Shown here in pieces: positions 1 to 7,772 of a stretch of DNA of 36,995 nt. The position numbers and the translations under genes are program-made. The stretch is from positions 1-36,995 of the forward strand of contig JAKFUF010000122.1 in assembly GCA_021732845.1 (NCBI GenBank), given 5' to 3'. Positions within the stretch are counted from its first letter, which is position 1. Every line of letters begins with the position of its first letter. This DNA comes from Planctomycetaceae bacterium (GTDB taxonomy: Bacteria; Planctomycetota; Planctomycetia; Planctomycetales; Planctomycetaceae). Below the pieces are notes generated by a model. The model made no database searches and had not been told where the DNA came from. It saw nothing but the letters and a program-made list of their open reading frames with translations.

Positions 1-154
1 TTTCGCGCGACCTGTAAACCGTTTCGCCATCCCTAGCACTCCCTTGAGCTTATGACGCGGACTCCGCCGATTTCCCAACGCCATTCTTAACATCACCATT
101 GCAACGCGCGAATAGCGACGTACGCCCGCGGTCACATGCAACAACAAGCGCAGC

Positions 155-183
155 TTGCCGGGTTTGTGGCGTTTCTCTAAGAT
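155..183 (+). promoter_or_regulatory. Candidate sigma70-type promoter for the S41 protease gene
   Basis: A -35-like TTGCCG (155-160) is followed after exactly 17 nt by a -10-like TAAGAT (178-183). It lies about 80 nt upstream of the ATG chosen for the protease. It also lies downstream of the longest possible start (99), which supports the shorter reading. Seen by eye; not proven. Confidence 0.5.
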
Positions 184-263
184 GCGAAGAGGTCACGAGG
201 ACTGTGGCAACCAGATTGCTGTACTCAATGAACGGCGAACTCTCACATCGACGGGAGACGGGA

Positions 264-1727
264 ATGTCCGGACGTCAGTGGATACTGAGCTTAGTGTTGG
301 CGACGATGCTCGCCGGTGGAACCCGGCTGCATGCCGACGATGCCAAACCGACGCCAGCCGCGCCGGCCCTGACCAAGGATGAAGAATACTACAGGTTGAT
401 GGAGATTCTGGCCGACACGTTCGAACAGATCGAACGCAACTATGTGAAGGAAGTCGACCGCCGGAAACTTGTCGAGGCCGCCATCCGGGGCATGCTCGAA
501 CCCCTCGAAGATCCGTACTCCAACTACATCAGCCCGGATGAACTGGGACAGTTCACGCAGGTCATCGAACAGGAGTTCGGCGGCATCGGCATTCAGGTTG
601 AGCTTGATCCCGTGCATCATCGCCTGACCGTCACCTCGCCGCTCCCCGGTTCGCCAGCGCACAAGGCGGGCATCAAGGCTGGCGACATGATTCTGGATAT
701 CGAAGGGAAAACCACCAACGGCATGACGCTGGAGGATGCCGTCAAGCTGATGAAGGGTCCGATCGGCGAGTCGGTGAAGGTCAACGTGCGACACCTTGAC
801 ATGAAGACGGAGCAGTTGACCGTCACCCGGGCCAAGATCCAGTTGAAGACCGTTCTGGGCGACGTTTACCGTCCGGATGGCACCTGGGACTTCATGCTCG
901 ACAAGGAAAAGAAGATTGGCTACATCCGCCTGACCAGCTTCAGCCGGGAGACGACCTCCGAACTGAAAAAGGCCCTCGACGAGTTGGTGAAGCAAGGGAT
1001 GACGGCCCTGGTGTTGGACCTGCGCAATGATCCGGGCGGACTGCTGCAGGCCGCCACGGACATTGCCGACATGTTCCTGGAAGAGGGCGTGATCGTCAGC
1101 ACGAAGGGCCGCAACACTGAGCCACGGGTGTTTGAGGCCCGGAAAAAGGGCACCTACCCGAACTTTCCGATGGCTGTCCTCGTGAATCGCTACAGCGCCT
1201 CCGCCAGTGAAATTCTGAGCGCGGCACTTCAGGATCACAACCGCGCCGTGGTCGTGGGAGAGCGGACCTGGGGCAAGGGGAGCGTCCAGAATGTGATCCA
1301 GATGGAAGAAAACAAAAGCGCGCTCAAGCTGACCACCGCCAGCTACCACCGCCCCAGCGGCAAAAACATTCATCGCTTCAAAGACGCCTTGGAGACTGAT
1401 GAGTGGGGCGTGATGCCGAATGAAGGCTATGCCATCAAGTTCTCCAATGATGAACTGGTCAAGTACAACGACTTCCGTCGCCACCGGGATGTCCTCAAGG
1501 AAGACGCCCCAGACAAATCGGACTTCGTGGACACGCAGCTCAACAAGGCGCTGGAATACATAACGGGCAAGCTGGCCGCGAAAGACGTGCCTGAGGCTGA
1601 GAAGAAGCCCGAAGAGAAGAAGGACGGCGAGGCCAAGGATTCCGACAAGAAGACCGACAAAGGGGAAGCGGCGCTGCGGCGTGAGATTCTGCCCCGCCCG
1701 GCCCGGCCGTTCATCGTCGTCATCTGA
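264..1727 (+). CDS. S41-family carboxy-terminal processing protease (CtpA/Tsp-like), exported
   Basis: Serine protease of the S41 family, which trims or degrades proteins from their C-termini in the periplasm. From the ATG at 264 (preceded by GGGAG, 6 nt away) the product has 487 residues. It starts with a signal peptide (about residues 1-24, ending LHA). A PDZ domain follows (about 105-190, with GGIGIQ and AGIKAGDMI), then the catalytic domain. The Ser-Lys dyad reads as S313 in RYSASASE and K338 in WGKGSVQ; the 25-residue spacing matches the family. The C-terminal tail (about 430-475) is rich in Lys and Glu and probably disordered. The frame stays open back to 99, but the extra 55 residues lack protease or signal-peptide character and precede the best promoter. 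The stop overlaps the tsaD start as TGATG, so the two are probably cotranscribed. Confidence 0.93.
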   Translation: MSGRQWILSLVLATMLAGGTRLHADDAKPTPAAPALTKDEEYYRLMEILADTFEQIERNYVKEVDRRKLVEAAIRGMLEPLEDPYSNYISPDELGQFTQVIEQEFGGIGIQVELDPVHHRLTVTSPLPGSPAHKAGIKAGDMILDIEGKTTNGMTLEDAVKLMKGPIGESVKVNVRHLDMKTEQLTVTRAKIQLKTVLGDVYRPDGTWDFMLDKEKKIGYIRLTSFSRETTSELKKALDELVKQGMTALVLDLRNDPGGLLQAATDIADMFLEEGVIVSTKGRNTEPRVFEARKKGTYPNFPMAVLVNRYSASASEILSAALQDHNRAVVVGERTWGKGSVQNVIQMEENKSALKLTTASYHRPSGKNIHRFKDALETDEWGVMPNEGYAIKFSNDELVKYNDFRRHRDVLKEDAPDKSDFVDTQLNKALEYITGKLAAKDVPEAEKKPEEKKDGEAKDSDKKTDKGEAALRREILPRPARPFIVVI

Positions 1728-2836
1728 TGTCTGAGCCGATGCCTGACGAGGTGCCACAAACTTCCTTCGGTTTCAGCAGCCGCGCGGGCACCCGCCCGCG
1801 GCGGCTGCTGTGCGTTGAATCGTCGTGTGACGAGACCGCCGCCGCCATTGTCGACGAAGACCTGCGGGTCTTGTCGAGCGTCGTGGCTTCGCAGACCGCA
1901 CTCCACGCGAGGTTCGGCGGCGTTGTTCCAGAGGTGGCCTCGCGGGCACATGTGGAACGGATCCTGCCTGTTTTGGATGAAGCGCTGCGCGAAGCCGAAA
2001 CCCGTCTGGAGGATCTGTGCGCCATCTCGGTGGTGACAAACCCCGGCCTGGTGGGCTCGCTCCTGGTGGGGCTCACCGCCGCCAAGACCCTGGCGATGAT
2101 TCTGCAGATCCCGCTGATCGCGGTCAATCACATCGAAGCCCACCTGTATGCGTGCCGTCTGCATGCGCGGCGGGACGTGTTCCCGGCGGTCGGGCTGGTC
2201 GTCAGCGGCGGGCACTCCAACCTGTATCACTGCCGCGAGGCGGTGGACTTTGAACTGCTCGGCTCGACCATTGATGACGCGGCGGGCGAGGCATTTGACA
2301 AGGTGGCTGCCATCCTGGGTCTGGGGTTTCCGGGCGGTCCCGCCGTGCAGCAGGCGGCCAGCACGGGTAATCCGCGGGCTTATCGTTTCCCGCGCTCGTT
2401 TCTAAAAGAAGATCGGCTGGAGTTCAGCTTCAGTGGCCTCAAGACCGCCGTGCTGTACGAAGTCGCCGGCAAGCCTCCCGCCCCGTACGATGCCGCTCAG
2501 ATTCCGCGGCAGCGCGTGGCTGACCTGGCGGCCTCGTTCCAGGAAGCAGTGGTCGACGTGCTGGTGGCGAAGTGCCGCCAGGCACTGGAGGCGAGCGGCT
2601 TGAAGACGCTGTGCGTCGGCGGAGGCGTGGCGGCCAACGCGCGTTTTCGCGAGCGATTGGACGAGATGCGGGCTGGTGGCATTGACGTGATCGTGCCTCC
2701 GCTCAGTCTCTGCACCGACAACGCGGCGATGTCGGCGGTGGCCTGGGAATCGTTTCACCGCGGACGCTTTGCCGGCTGGGATCTGGATGTCACCGCCGGC
2801 CTGGTGCGCAAGCCACGCGCGGTCAAGCCCCGTTGA
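1727..2836 (+). CDS. tsaD: tRNA N6-adenosine threonylcarbamoyltransferase TsaD
   Basis: Transfers the threonylcarbamoyl group from threonylcarbamoyl-AMP to A37 of ANN-decoding tRNAs (t6A). It works with TsaB and TsaE in the cytoplasm. The 369-residue product shows the ASKHA-fold signature near the N-terminus ([15 protein letters not shown]), the HIEAH metal-binding histidine pair (about residues 137-141), [10 protein letters not shown], the [10 protein letters not shown] segment, and the late [12 protein letters not shown] and CTDNAAM motifs. Length is normal apart from about 25 extra N-terminal residues before the first strand. The ATG overlaps the upstream stop as TGATG, consistent with translational coupling. 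No tsaB, tsaC or tsaE lies in the window. Confidence 0.97.
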   Translation: MSEPMPDEVPQTSFGFSSRAGTRPRRLLCVESSCDETAAAIVDEDLRVLSSVVASQTALHARFGGVVPEVASRAHVERILPVLDEALREAETRLEDLCAISVVTNPGLVGSLLVGLTAAKTLAMILQIPLIAVNHIEAHLYACRLHARRDVFPAVGLVVSGGHSNLYHCREAVDFELLGSTIDDAAGEAFDKVAAILGLGFPGGPAVQQAASTGNPRAYRFPRSFLKEDRLEFSFSGLKTAVLYEVAGKPPAPYDAAQIPRQRVADLAASFQEAVVDVLVAKCRQALEASGLKTLCVGGGVAANARFRERLDEMRAGGIDVIVPPLSLCTDNAAMSAVAWESFHRGRFAGWDLDVTAGLVRKPRAVKPR

Positions 2837-2919
2837 AGCCTTGCGTTTCCGGCGGCAGGCCATAGCATGGCACGTGCGCTCGGCCTCACTCCGCACTTCA
2901 ACCTGGCCAGGGATTCCCC

Positions 2920-3993
2920 ATGCATGCATCAGACTGCCGTCTGCTTCTCATCAGGGGTGGCGTGCTGCTGTTGGCATTGATTGTTGGCGCGGAGGGCGGC
3001 GACTCCGTGCAGCCGCCACCGCCGGAGAACGAACAGGAGGTTCGGCTGGCGGAGGAGTACGCCGCGGCGCAGGAGGCACTCGCCCAGTGGCTGGCCACAC
3101 TGCGAAGCGTCGAGTTTACATTGTCCTACATGCGCACGGTCGACCTTCCCCCCAATAGCATGGGCGGCATGCAGACGAAGACAGAGTGGCTGTGGAGCGG
3201 CGACGGCCTGTGGATGGAAACCTACCATGAAATGAATGGGGCAAGTTTTCGCCCCCGTTCCATTCGGGGCAGCACGCGGACCCAGTCGTTCGAGGCCGGC
3301 TTTCGACAGGGCTCTCCCGTCAACATCGTGACGGGCAGTCCGAGCATGGTGCGGAGCGGGGTCCAGAAAGGGATGTGGGGTGTCTGGAGCAATGCGCACG
3401 GCGACTGGCTGCCACGGTTCCTGTGCCCTCCGCATGCGGTTCCGGAAGGGTTTGAGAGTCTGCATGGTCAGATCTGCCTGGTCGTGCGGCTCGAACTCCC
3501 GGTCAACTCCCAATCCGCCGGCCAGCCGGTTGTCACGCGGTTGTATCTCGATCCGACGCATGGGTATTTGCCGTTGCGGGCCGACCACCTGGGCGAAAAT
3601 CCGTTTCAGAACCGCACCATCGAATTCCAATCCGTCAGCCTGGCGGGAGGGAAGCCGCTGTGGATGCCGTACCGCGGAGAAGCGATCATCGGTGCTTCCG
3701 CGCAGTCCGAGCCGTGGGAATGGGTGGGACTGAACGTCAACCGCCCGATCTCCGAGGCACGGATCAGCCTGCCGGCGCCAGCACCTCCGCCGCTGATGAT
3801 GAACACCTTTCAGTCGGCGCCGCGCAGGAGTTCCGAGGAGACCCAGTCCGAGTTCTCGCTGGCGGCCGCCGCTCCGGTCGTCGCCCTCTACGCCTCCGCC
3901 GTGGGCATGCTGGCCGGCACATTTTGGTTTGTGCGATGGGACAACCGCCGCCGATCGGGCATCGCAGCGCGCCAGCCGGGCCGGCGCGACTGA
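2920..3993 (+). CDS. Exported protein of unknown function with C-terminal membrane segment
   Basis: I do not recognise a family. The 357-residue product begins with a hydrophobic signal-like segment (about residues 7-25, LLLIRGGVLLLALIVGAEGG). A helical, Glu/Ala-rich stretch follows (38-62). The middle (about 63-290) is beta-rich with many Trp and Pro residues, such as WLWSGDGLWMETY and RLYLDPTHGYLPLRADH. That pattern (short strands, a YLD element, then a dependence on 'WMPYRGE') resembles LolA/LolB-like outer-membrane lipoprotein-sorting folds seen in planctomycete proteins; this comparison is inference. A hydrophobic segment near the C-terminus (about 313-335, AAAAPVVALYASAVGMLAGTF) is followed by a basic tail, so it may be membrane-anchored. 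The ATG at 2920 has AGGGA upstream. The gene lies 83 nt after tsaD, on the same strand. Confidence 0.8.
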   Translation: MHASDCRLLLIRGGVLLLALIVGAEGGDSVQPPPPENEQEVRLAEEYAAAQEALAQWLATLRSVEFTLSYMRTVDLPPNSMGGMQTKTEWLWSGDGLWMETYHEMNGASFRPRSIRGSTRTQSFEAGFRQGSPVNIVTGSPSMVRSGVQKGMWGVWSNAHGDWLPRFLCPPHAVPEGFESLHGQICLVVRLELPVNSQSAGQPVVTRLYLDPTHGYLPLRADHLGENPFQNRTIEFQSVSLAGGKPLWMPYRGEAIIGASAQSEPWEWVGLNVNRPISEARISLPAPAPPPLMMNTFQSAPRRSSEETQSEFSLAAAAPVVALYASAVGMLAGTFWFVRWDNRRRSGIAARQPGRRD

Positions 3994-4125
3994 CGCGGGT
4001 GAGATGTTTCCGCCTGCTGCGCCAGATCACGAGCAGCAGGCGTGTGACCTTCGGCCGCCGGGAGAACAGCCCCTGTCTGGTGTTTGCCGACCAGATCTCC
4101 GCGCACACTCAGGAAGGCACTCGCC

Positions 4126-4143
4126 CCCGCCGACGTCGGCGGG
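4126..4143. repeat. 18-bp perfect palindrome in the gap after the exported-protein gene
   Basis: CCCGCCGACGTCGGCGGG is its own reverse complement. It sits in the 248-nt gap between the exported-protein gene and the DUF447 gene. It can form a GC-rich hairpin, so it may end the upstream transcript, but no T-tract follows. It may instead be one copy of a dispersed repeat or a DNA-binding site. Only its existence is directly seen. Confidence 0.55.
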
Positions 4144-4241
4144 CTCGTCTCGGTAGGCGGAGAGACTGTTTCCGCATACGATGAAGCGACAGCATTCAAA
4201 TTGCTTATCGCCTGCCCGCGACCGTGTTGAGACCTGCCGCC

Positions 4242-4844
4242 ATGATTCTTGAAGGCCTTGTGACGACCATGAACGAAGAGGGCATGGTCAACATTGCTCC
4301 CATGGGACCAATCGTCGACGAATCCCTGACCTGGTTTCGGTTTCGGCCCTACAAGACCTCCAAGACTTACCAGAATCTGTTGCAGCGTCCGACGGGAGTC
4401 TTTCACGTGGTGGACGACGTGCTGCTGCTCGCGCGGGCCACCATCGGCCAGTTGGATGTCGCGCCGGCGGTCTTCGCGGCGAACCTGATTGAAGGCCGCG
4501 TGCTGGCGGATGCCTGCCGCTGGTACGAATTTGACGCAGAGGTGATTGACGATTCTCAGTCCCGGACCGACATTGATGCCCGCGTCGTGTTTACGGGAAA
4601 GATCCGGGACTTGTTCGGATTCAACCGGGCGAAGCATGCCGTGGTGGAGGCCGCCATCCTCGCCAGCCGCGTGCATATTCTGCCCGCCGAGGAATTGCTG
4701 CGGCAACTGGCCGCCCTGGAGGGTCCGGTTCAGAAAACCGCCGGCCCCCGCGAATCCGCCGCATTCACGCTGTTGTCCGAATATATCCGCGATGAACTGG
4801 CGGTTGTGTCGCGGAAAGTGGCGGAAACCAAATCACAGGTCTGA
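4242..4844 (+). CDS. DUF447 family protein
   Basis: A 200-residue protein starting MILEGLVTTMNEEGMVNIAPMGP, which matches the start of DUF447 proteins. The family is described as having an FMN-binding split-barrel-like fold. It is found in methanogens, methylotrophs and planctomycetes that carry tetrahydromethanopterin (H4MPT)-linked C1 genes, though its reaction is not established. Visible features are FRFRPYKTSKTYQNL (about 33-48), the GVFHVVDDVLLLARATIG segment, and a central FDAEVIDDSQSR strand before a helical C-terminal half with FNRAKHAVVEAAILASR. A GTG at 4224 in frame would add six residues; the ATG at 4242 fits the family start better. No H4MPT enzymes are in the window, so the pathway link rests on the family only. 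Confidence 0.85.
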   Translation: MILEGLVTTMNEEGMVNIAPMGPIVDESLTWFRFRPYKTSKTYQNLLQRPTGVFHVVDDVLLLARATIGQLDVAPAVFAANLIEGRVLADACRWYEFDAEVIDDSQSRTDIDARVVFTGKIRDLFGFNRAKHAVVEAAILASRVHILPAEELLRQLAALEGPVQKTAGPRESAAFTLLSEYIRDELAVVSRKVAETKSQV

Positions 4845-4887
4845 CCGGCGGCTCCCATGATTTGTCGGGGAAACATGTGCGGGTTGT

Positions 4888-4918
4888 TTGTCATTTCCAT
4901 GGCGAGCCGTGTTACACT
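4888..4918 (+). promoter_or_regulatory. Candidate promoter for the phosphoesterase gene
   Basis: TTGTCA (4888-4893) and TACACT (4913-4918) resemble -35 and -10 boxes. The spacer is 19 nt, longer than ideal. The pair ends about 40 nt upstream of the GTG start at 4959. Weak but well placed. Confidence 0.35.
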
Positions 4919-4958
4919 GAGTTGAAATGCCCGGACCAACTTCGCAGAAAGGCAACCC

Positions 4959-5762
4959 GTGAAGGCGATCATCAGTGACATTCACGGCAATTTGGAAGCG
5001 TTGGAAGCCGTCCTGGCGGACATCAAGCAGCAGAAAATCTCCGACATCTACTGCCTGGGGGATGTGATTGGCTACGGCCCCAATCCCCTTGAATGTCTTG
5101 ACCGCGTGATGTCCTGCAAGATGTGCCTGATGGGCAACCACGACGCCGCGGTCCTGCATGATCCCGAAGGCTTCGGAGCCTCCGCTGAAAAGGCCGTTTA
5201 CTGGACCCGCGCCCAGCTTGAGAAGGGCGGAAAAAACGGCCCCAGCAAGGACCGCTGGGCATTTCTGGAAAACGAGATGCTCCGCACGCACCGTGAGGGG
5301 CAGTTCCTCTACGTCCACGGTTCCGCCCGCAACCCGCTCAACGAGTATGTGTTTCCCGAGGACATCTACAACCAACTGAAGATGGGGCGGATTTTTGCCC
5401 TCGTCGAACACTACTGCTTTCAGGGCCACACGCACGTTCCGGGCGTGTTCACCGCTGGATTGAAGTTCCTGCCGCCAAACGAAATCGACTTCCGCTACGA
5501 GTACGGCGAGGAGAAAGCCCTGGTCAATGTCGGCTCGGTCGGTCAGCCACGCGATGGCAATTGGCGCTCGTCGTATGTCATCCTGTATGGCCCGGGAGAG
5601 AACCCGCCAGCCAGCCTCGGCCTGCCGTCGATCGTGAAAAGCCGTGGCTGGAAAATTGTCTTCCGCCGGGTGGAGTACGATGTCGAGGCCGTCGTCAAGA
5701 AAATCTACGACATTCCCGAACTGGACAATTTCCTGGGAGACCGGCTGCGTGAAGGCCGCTGA
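4959..5762 (+). CDS. Calcineurin-like metallophosphoesterase
   Basis: A 267-residue phosphoesterase of the YfcE/PrpE-like metallophosphatase group. The metal-binding motifs are in order: D-x-H in [16 protein letters not shown] (residues about 4-19), [10 protein letters not shown] (about 34-43), GNHD (about 59-62), a histidine in the [10 protein letters not shown] segment, and GHTHVPGVF (about 158-166). The substrate cannot be read from sequence; relatives act on phosphodiesters, phosphoproteins or nucleotides. The start is a GTG at 4959 with AGAAAGG just upstream; it puts the first beta strand immediately at the N-terminus, as usual in the family. A -35/-10-like pair precedes it. It is flanked on the same strand by the DUF447 gene and an unassigned gene, with no clear functional link. 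Confidence 0.9.
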   Translation: MKAIISDIHGNLEALEAVLADIKQQKISDIYCLGDVIGYGPNPLECLDRVMSCKMCLMGNHDAAVLHDPEGFGASAEKAVYWTRAQLEKGGKNGPSKDRWAFLENEMLRTHREGQFLYVHGSARNPLNEYVFPEDIYNQLKMGRIFALVEHYCFQGHTHVPGVFTAGLKFLPPNEIDFRYEYGEEKALVNVGSVGQPRDGNWRSSYVILYGPGENPPASLGLPSIVKSRGWKIVFRRVEYDVEAVVKKIYDIPELDNFLGDRLREGR

Positions 5763-5891
5763 AATCGAAACAGGAGCTTGTGAGTCAATTCGCGGATCGA
5801 ACCAGCAACTGGTCGGGTCTGTGTGAAGTTGCAAGAATAAGAGGATGCCGGCGCGGTTCAGTCGCCGGCCGTCCTGGCGCAGCACCAGAGC

Positions 5892-7763
5892 ATGTCGCGG
5901 TTTCTTGAAATCAGCCCGAAGATTGCCGTTTTGCCGATCATTCATGGCAGCGGCGATTGTTCGCTGGAAGTCCGCCGGGTGATGCTTTCGCGGCGATTTG
6001 ACTGTCTCGCGGTCCCTCTGCCAGCTTCATTCCAGGCGGGAGTCGAACAGGCCCTCGACGCATTGCCCGCCATCACGGTCGTCACCCAGCGAGAACCTTT
6101 GACCCCGCCCCGGCCGTGGAGTCCGGATCAACCCGAGGCTCCGGACGACGACGACCCGGCGGTCAGTTACGTGCCGGTCGATCCCTGCCAGCCGGTCATC
6201 GCGGCGCTGCGAGTCGCCCTGGAAGAGCGCATCCCGCGGCGGTTCATCGACCTGGAAACGGCCGTGTTTGAACCGGTGGGAGCCATCCTGCCCGATCCCT
6301 ACGCGCTCAAGCAGGTGTCACTGGAAAAGTTTGCCGCGGCCCTGCTGCCGGGAATCCCTCGCCCCCCCGCACAGGGACAGCAGCGTGTGCGGCACATGGC
6401 CCAACAACTCCACCGCCTGGAGCAAAAACACGAGTCGGTGCTGCTGGTCTGCTCATTGCTTGACTGGCCCTGGATCCGGGAGGCATACTCCGACCGGACA
6501 CCAGCCACGCTGGAGGACGACGAAGTCGAAGATCCCGAAATCCATGCGGCGGACCCGAAGACGCTGCTGTTCCTGCTGGGTGAGTTGCCATTCATCACCG
6601 GTTTGTATGAACTGGCGCGGCAGGAACTGGACGATGACGAGAATCTGTCGGTTGACGGCATCAAGGCCCTGCTGCAGGCCACGCGCGAACGGTACAAGAA
6701 GGAGGGGAAGAACCGCGGGCGGAAGCTGACACCACACCTGCTCTCGGTGTTCCTCAAGTACGTCCGCAACCTGTCGCTCATGGAGCGGCGGATGACTCCC
6801 GACCTGTACACGCTGGTCGTGGCCGCGCAGCAGATTGCCGGCGACCGCTTTGCCGTCGCCCTGGCCGAAACCGTGCGCGATTACCCCTTCAGCGGAGCAC
6901 TGCCCTACGAAACGCTGCAGGCCGGGATGACGCGCGGGCGTCTGCCCGACGGCACCGCCGTGCGGATGAAATGCCGCCTGCCCGGCCCGCCGATCACCTG
7001 GCGCACCCTGAAACTGACGCCCAAGCCGGAGCGGAAGCAGCAGCACGAATGGCAGATGAAATGGAACCCCTACTCGCAGTGCAGTTGGCCGCCGGAAGAC
7101 GAGGTGATTGAACGCTTCCGGACCCACGTCCGCGACAAGGCGCTGACCATCATCGGCACGGACCTGGCCCGCAGTGAGAAATTCACCACGAGCCTAATGG
7201 ATGGGCTCGACATCCGCGAGACCCTGCGCAACTGGCACACGCGAGACCTGTATGTGAAGGTCAACCCGCCCACACGCGGGCGGTTGGACTGTGTGGTGAT
7301 GCTGTTCGACGAGCCCGCCGACCCGCGGGATTACCCCTGGCGGACCACGTGGCACGCCGAGCACGAAGAGGAGTCGACCCTGGCGTTCTTTGCCACGGAT
7401 TTCCACCAGGAAATGGTCGGCCCGGGCATCGGCTTGGCCACTTATGGCGCGGCGATGTTTCTGTTTCCGCCCCGGCCGATTCCCGACATCTGGAGCGACC
7501 GCCGCCTCGACTTCTGCAACACGCTGGAGGACCGCCTCGTCGCCGCTGGCTGCCTGCACAGCGACTTCCGCCACGTCGCCATCCTCAGCGAGTCGCCTCC
7601 CGGCGCGGGCTGGCGAAGAATGGCCCGGCGGTTCGGCAAGAAACTGGTCCACGTCCCCCTGGGCCACTTCAGCCAGGCCACCGTCCAGCAACTCCGGCTC
7701 GTACATGTGCTGAACGGACGCCAGATCCGCAGCTTCGCGGCGGATTTTATCCGCAAGGCGTGA
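5892..7763 (+). CDS. Large protein of unknown function (possible TraB/EreA-like N-terminal fold)
   Basis: I do not recognise a family. The 623-residue cytoplasmic-type protein has no signal peptide and no clear membrane segment. Its N-terminus (IAVLPIIHGSGDCSLEVRRV, residues 11-30, then FDCLAVPLP) resembles in layout the start of TraB/EreA-like proteins, where a His/Gly strand is followed by a helix and a 'they are to blame' strand. This is a weak structural analogy. An acidic linker (about 75-95, with DDDD) follows, then a helix-rich middle. The C-terminal third has conserved-looking patches: NPYSQCSWPPEDEVIERF (about 392-409), IIGTDLARSEKFTTSL, GYAAMFLFPP-like and RFGKKLVHVPLGHFS. It ends only 9 nt from the convergent stop of the sulfotransferase-repeat gene, so transcripts from both sides must meet here. 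Confidence 0.75.
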   Translation: MSRFLEISPKIAVLPIIHGSGDCSLEVRRVMLSRRFDCLAVPLPASFQAGVEQALDALPAITVVTQREPLTPPRPWSPDQPEAPDDDDPAVSYVPVDPCQPVIAALRVALEERIPRRFIDLETAVFEPVGAILPDPYALKQVSLEKFAAALLPGIPRPPAQGQQRVRHMAQQLHRLEQKHESVLLVCSLLDWPWIREAYSDRTPATLEDDEVEDPEIHAADPKTLLFLLGELPFITGLYELARQELDDDENLSVDGIKALLQATRERYKKEGKNRGRKLTPHLLSVFLKYVRNLSLMERRMTPDLYTLVVAAQQIAGDRFAVALAETVRDYPFSGALPYETLQAGMTRGRLPDGTAVRMKCRLPGPPITWRTLKLTPKPERKQQHEWQMKWNPYSQCSWPPEDEVIERFRTHVRDKALTIIGTDLARSEKFTTSLMDGLDIRETLRNWHTRDLYVKVNPPTRGRLDCVVMLFDEPADPRDYPWRTTWHAEHEEESTLAFFATDFHQEMVGPGIGLATYGAAMFLFPPRPIPDIWSDRRLDFCNTLEDRLVAAGCLHSDFRHVAILSESPPGAGWRRMARRFGKKLVHVPLGHFSQATVQQLRLVHVLNGRQIRSFAADFIRKA

Positions 7764-7772
7764 ACTTCGTGG

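Noticed and set aside
99-263. 55-residue N-terminal extension of the S41 protease
   Set aside because: It lacks signal-peptide or protease character, and the best promoter candidate (155-183) lies downstream of that start.
291-1757. 488-residue open frame antisense to the S41 protease
   Set aside because: It is a shadow of a clearly coding gene with a signal peptide, PDZ domain and catalytic dyad. High GC leaves antisense frames open. Its translation has no domain.
7764-7772. Terminator between the convergent stops of the unassigned gene and the sulfotransferase-repeat gene
   Set aside because: Only 9 nt separate them, and no stem was found in or near the gap by eye.
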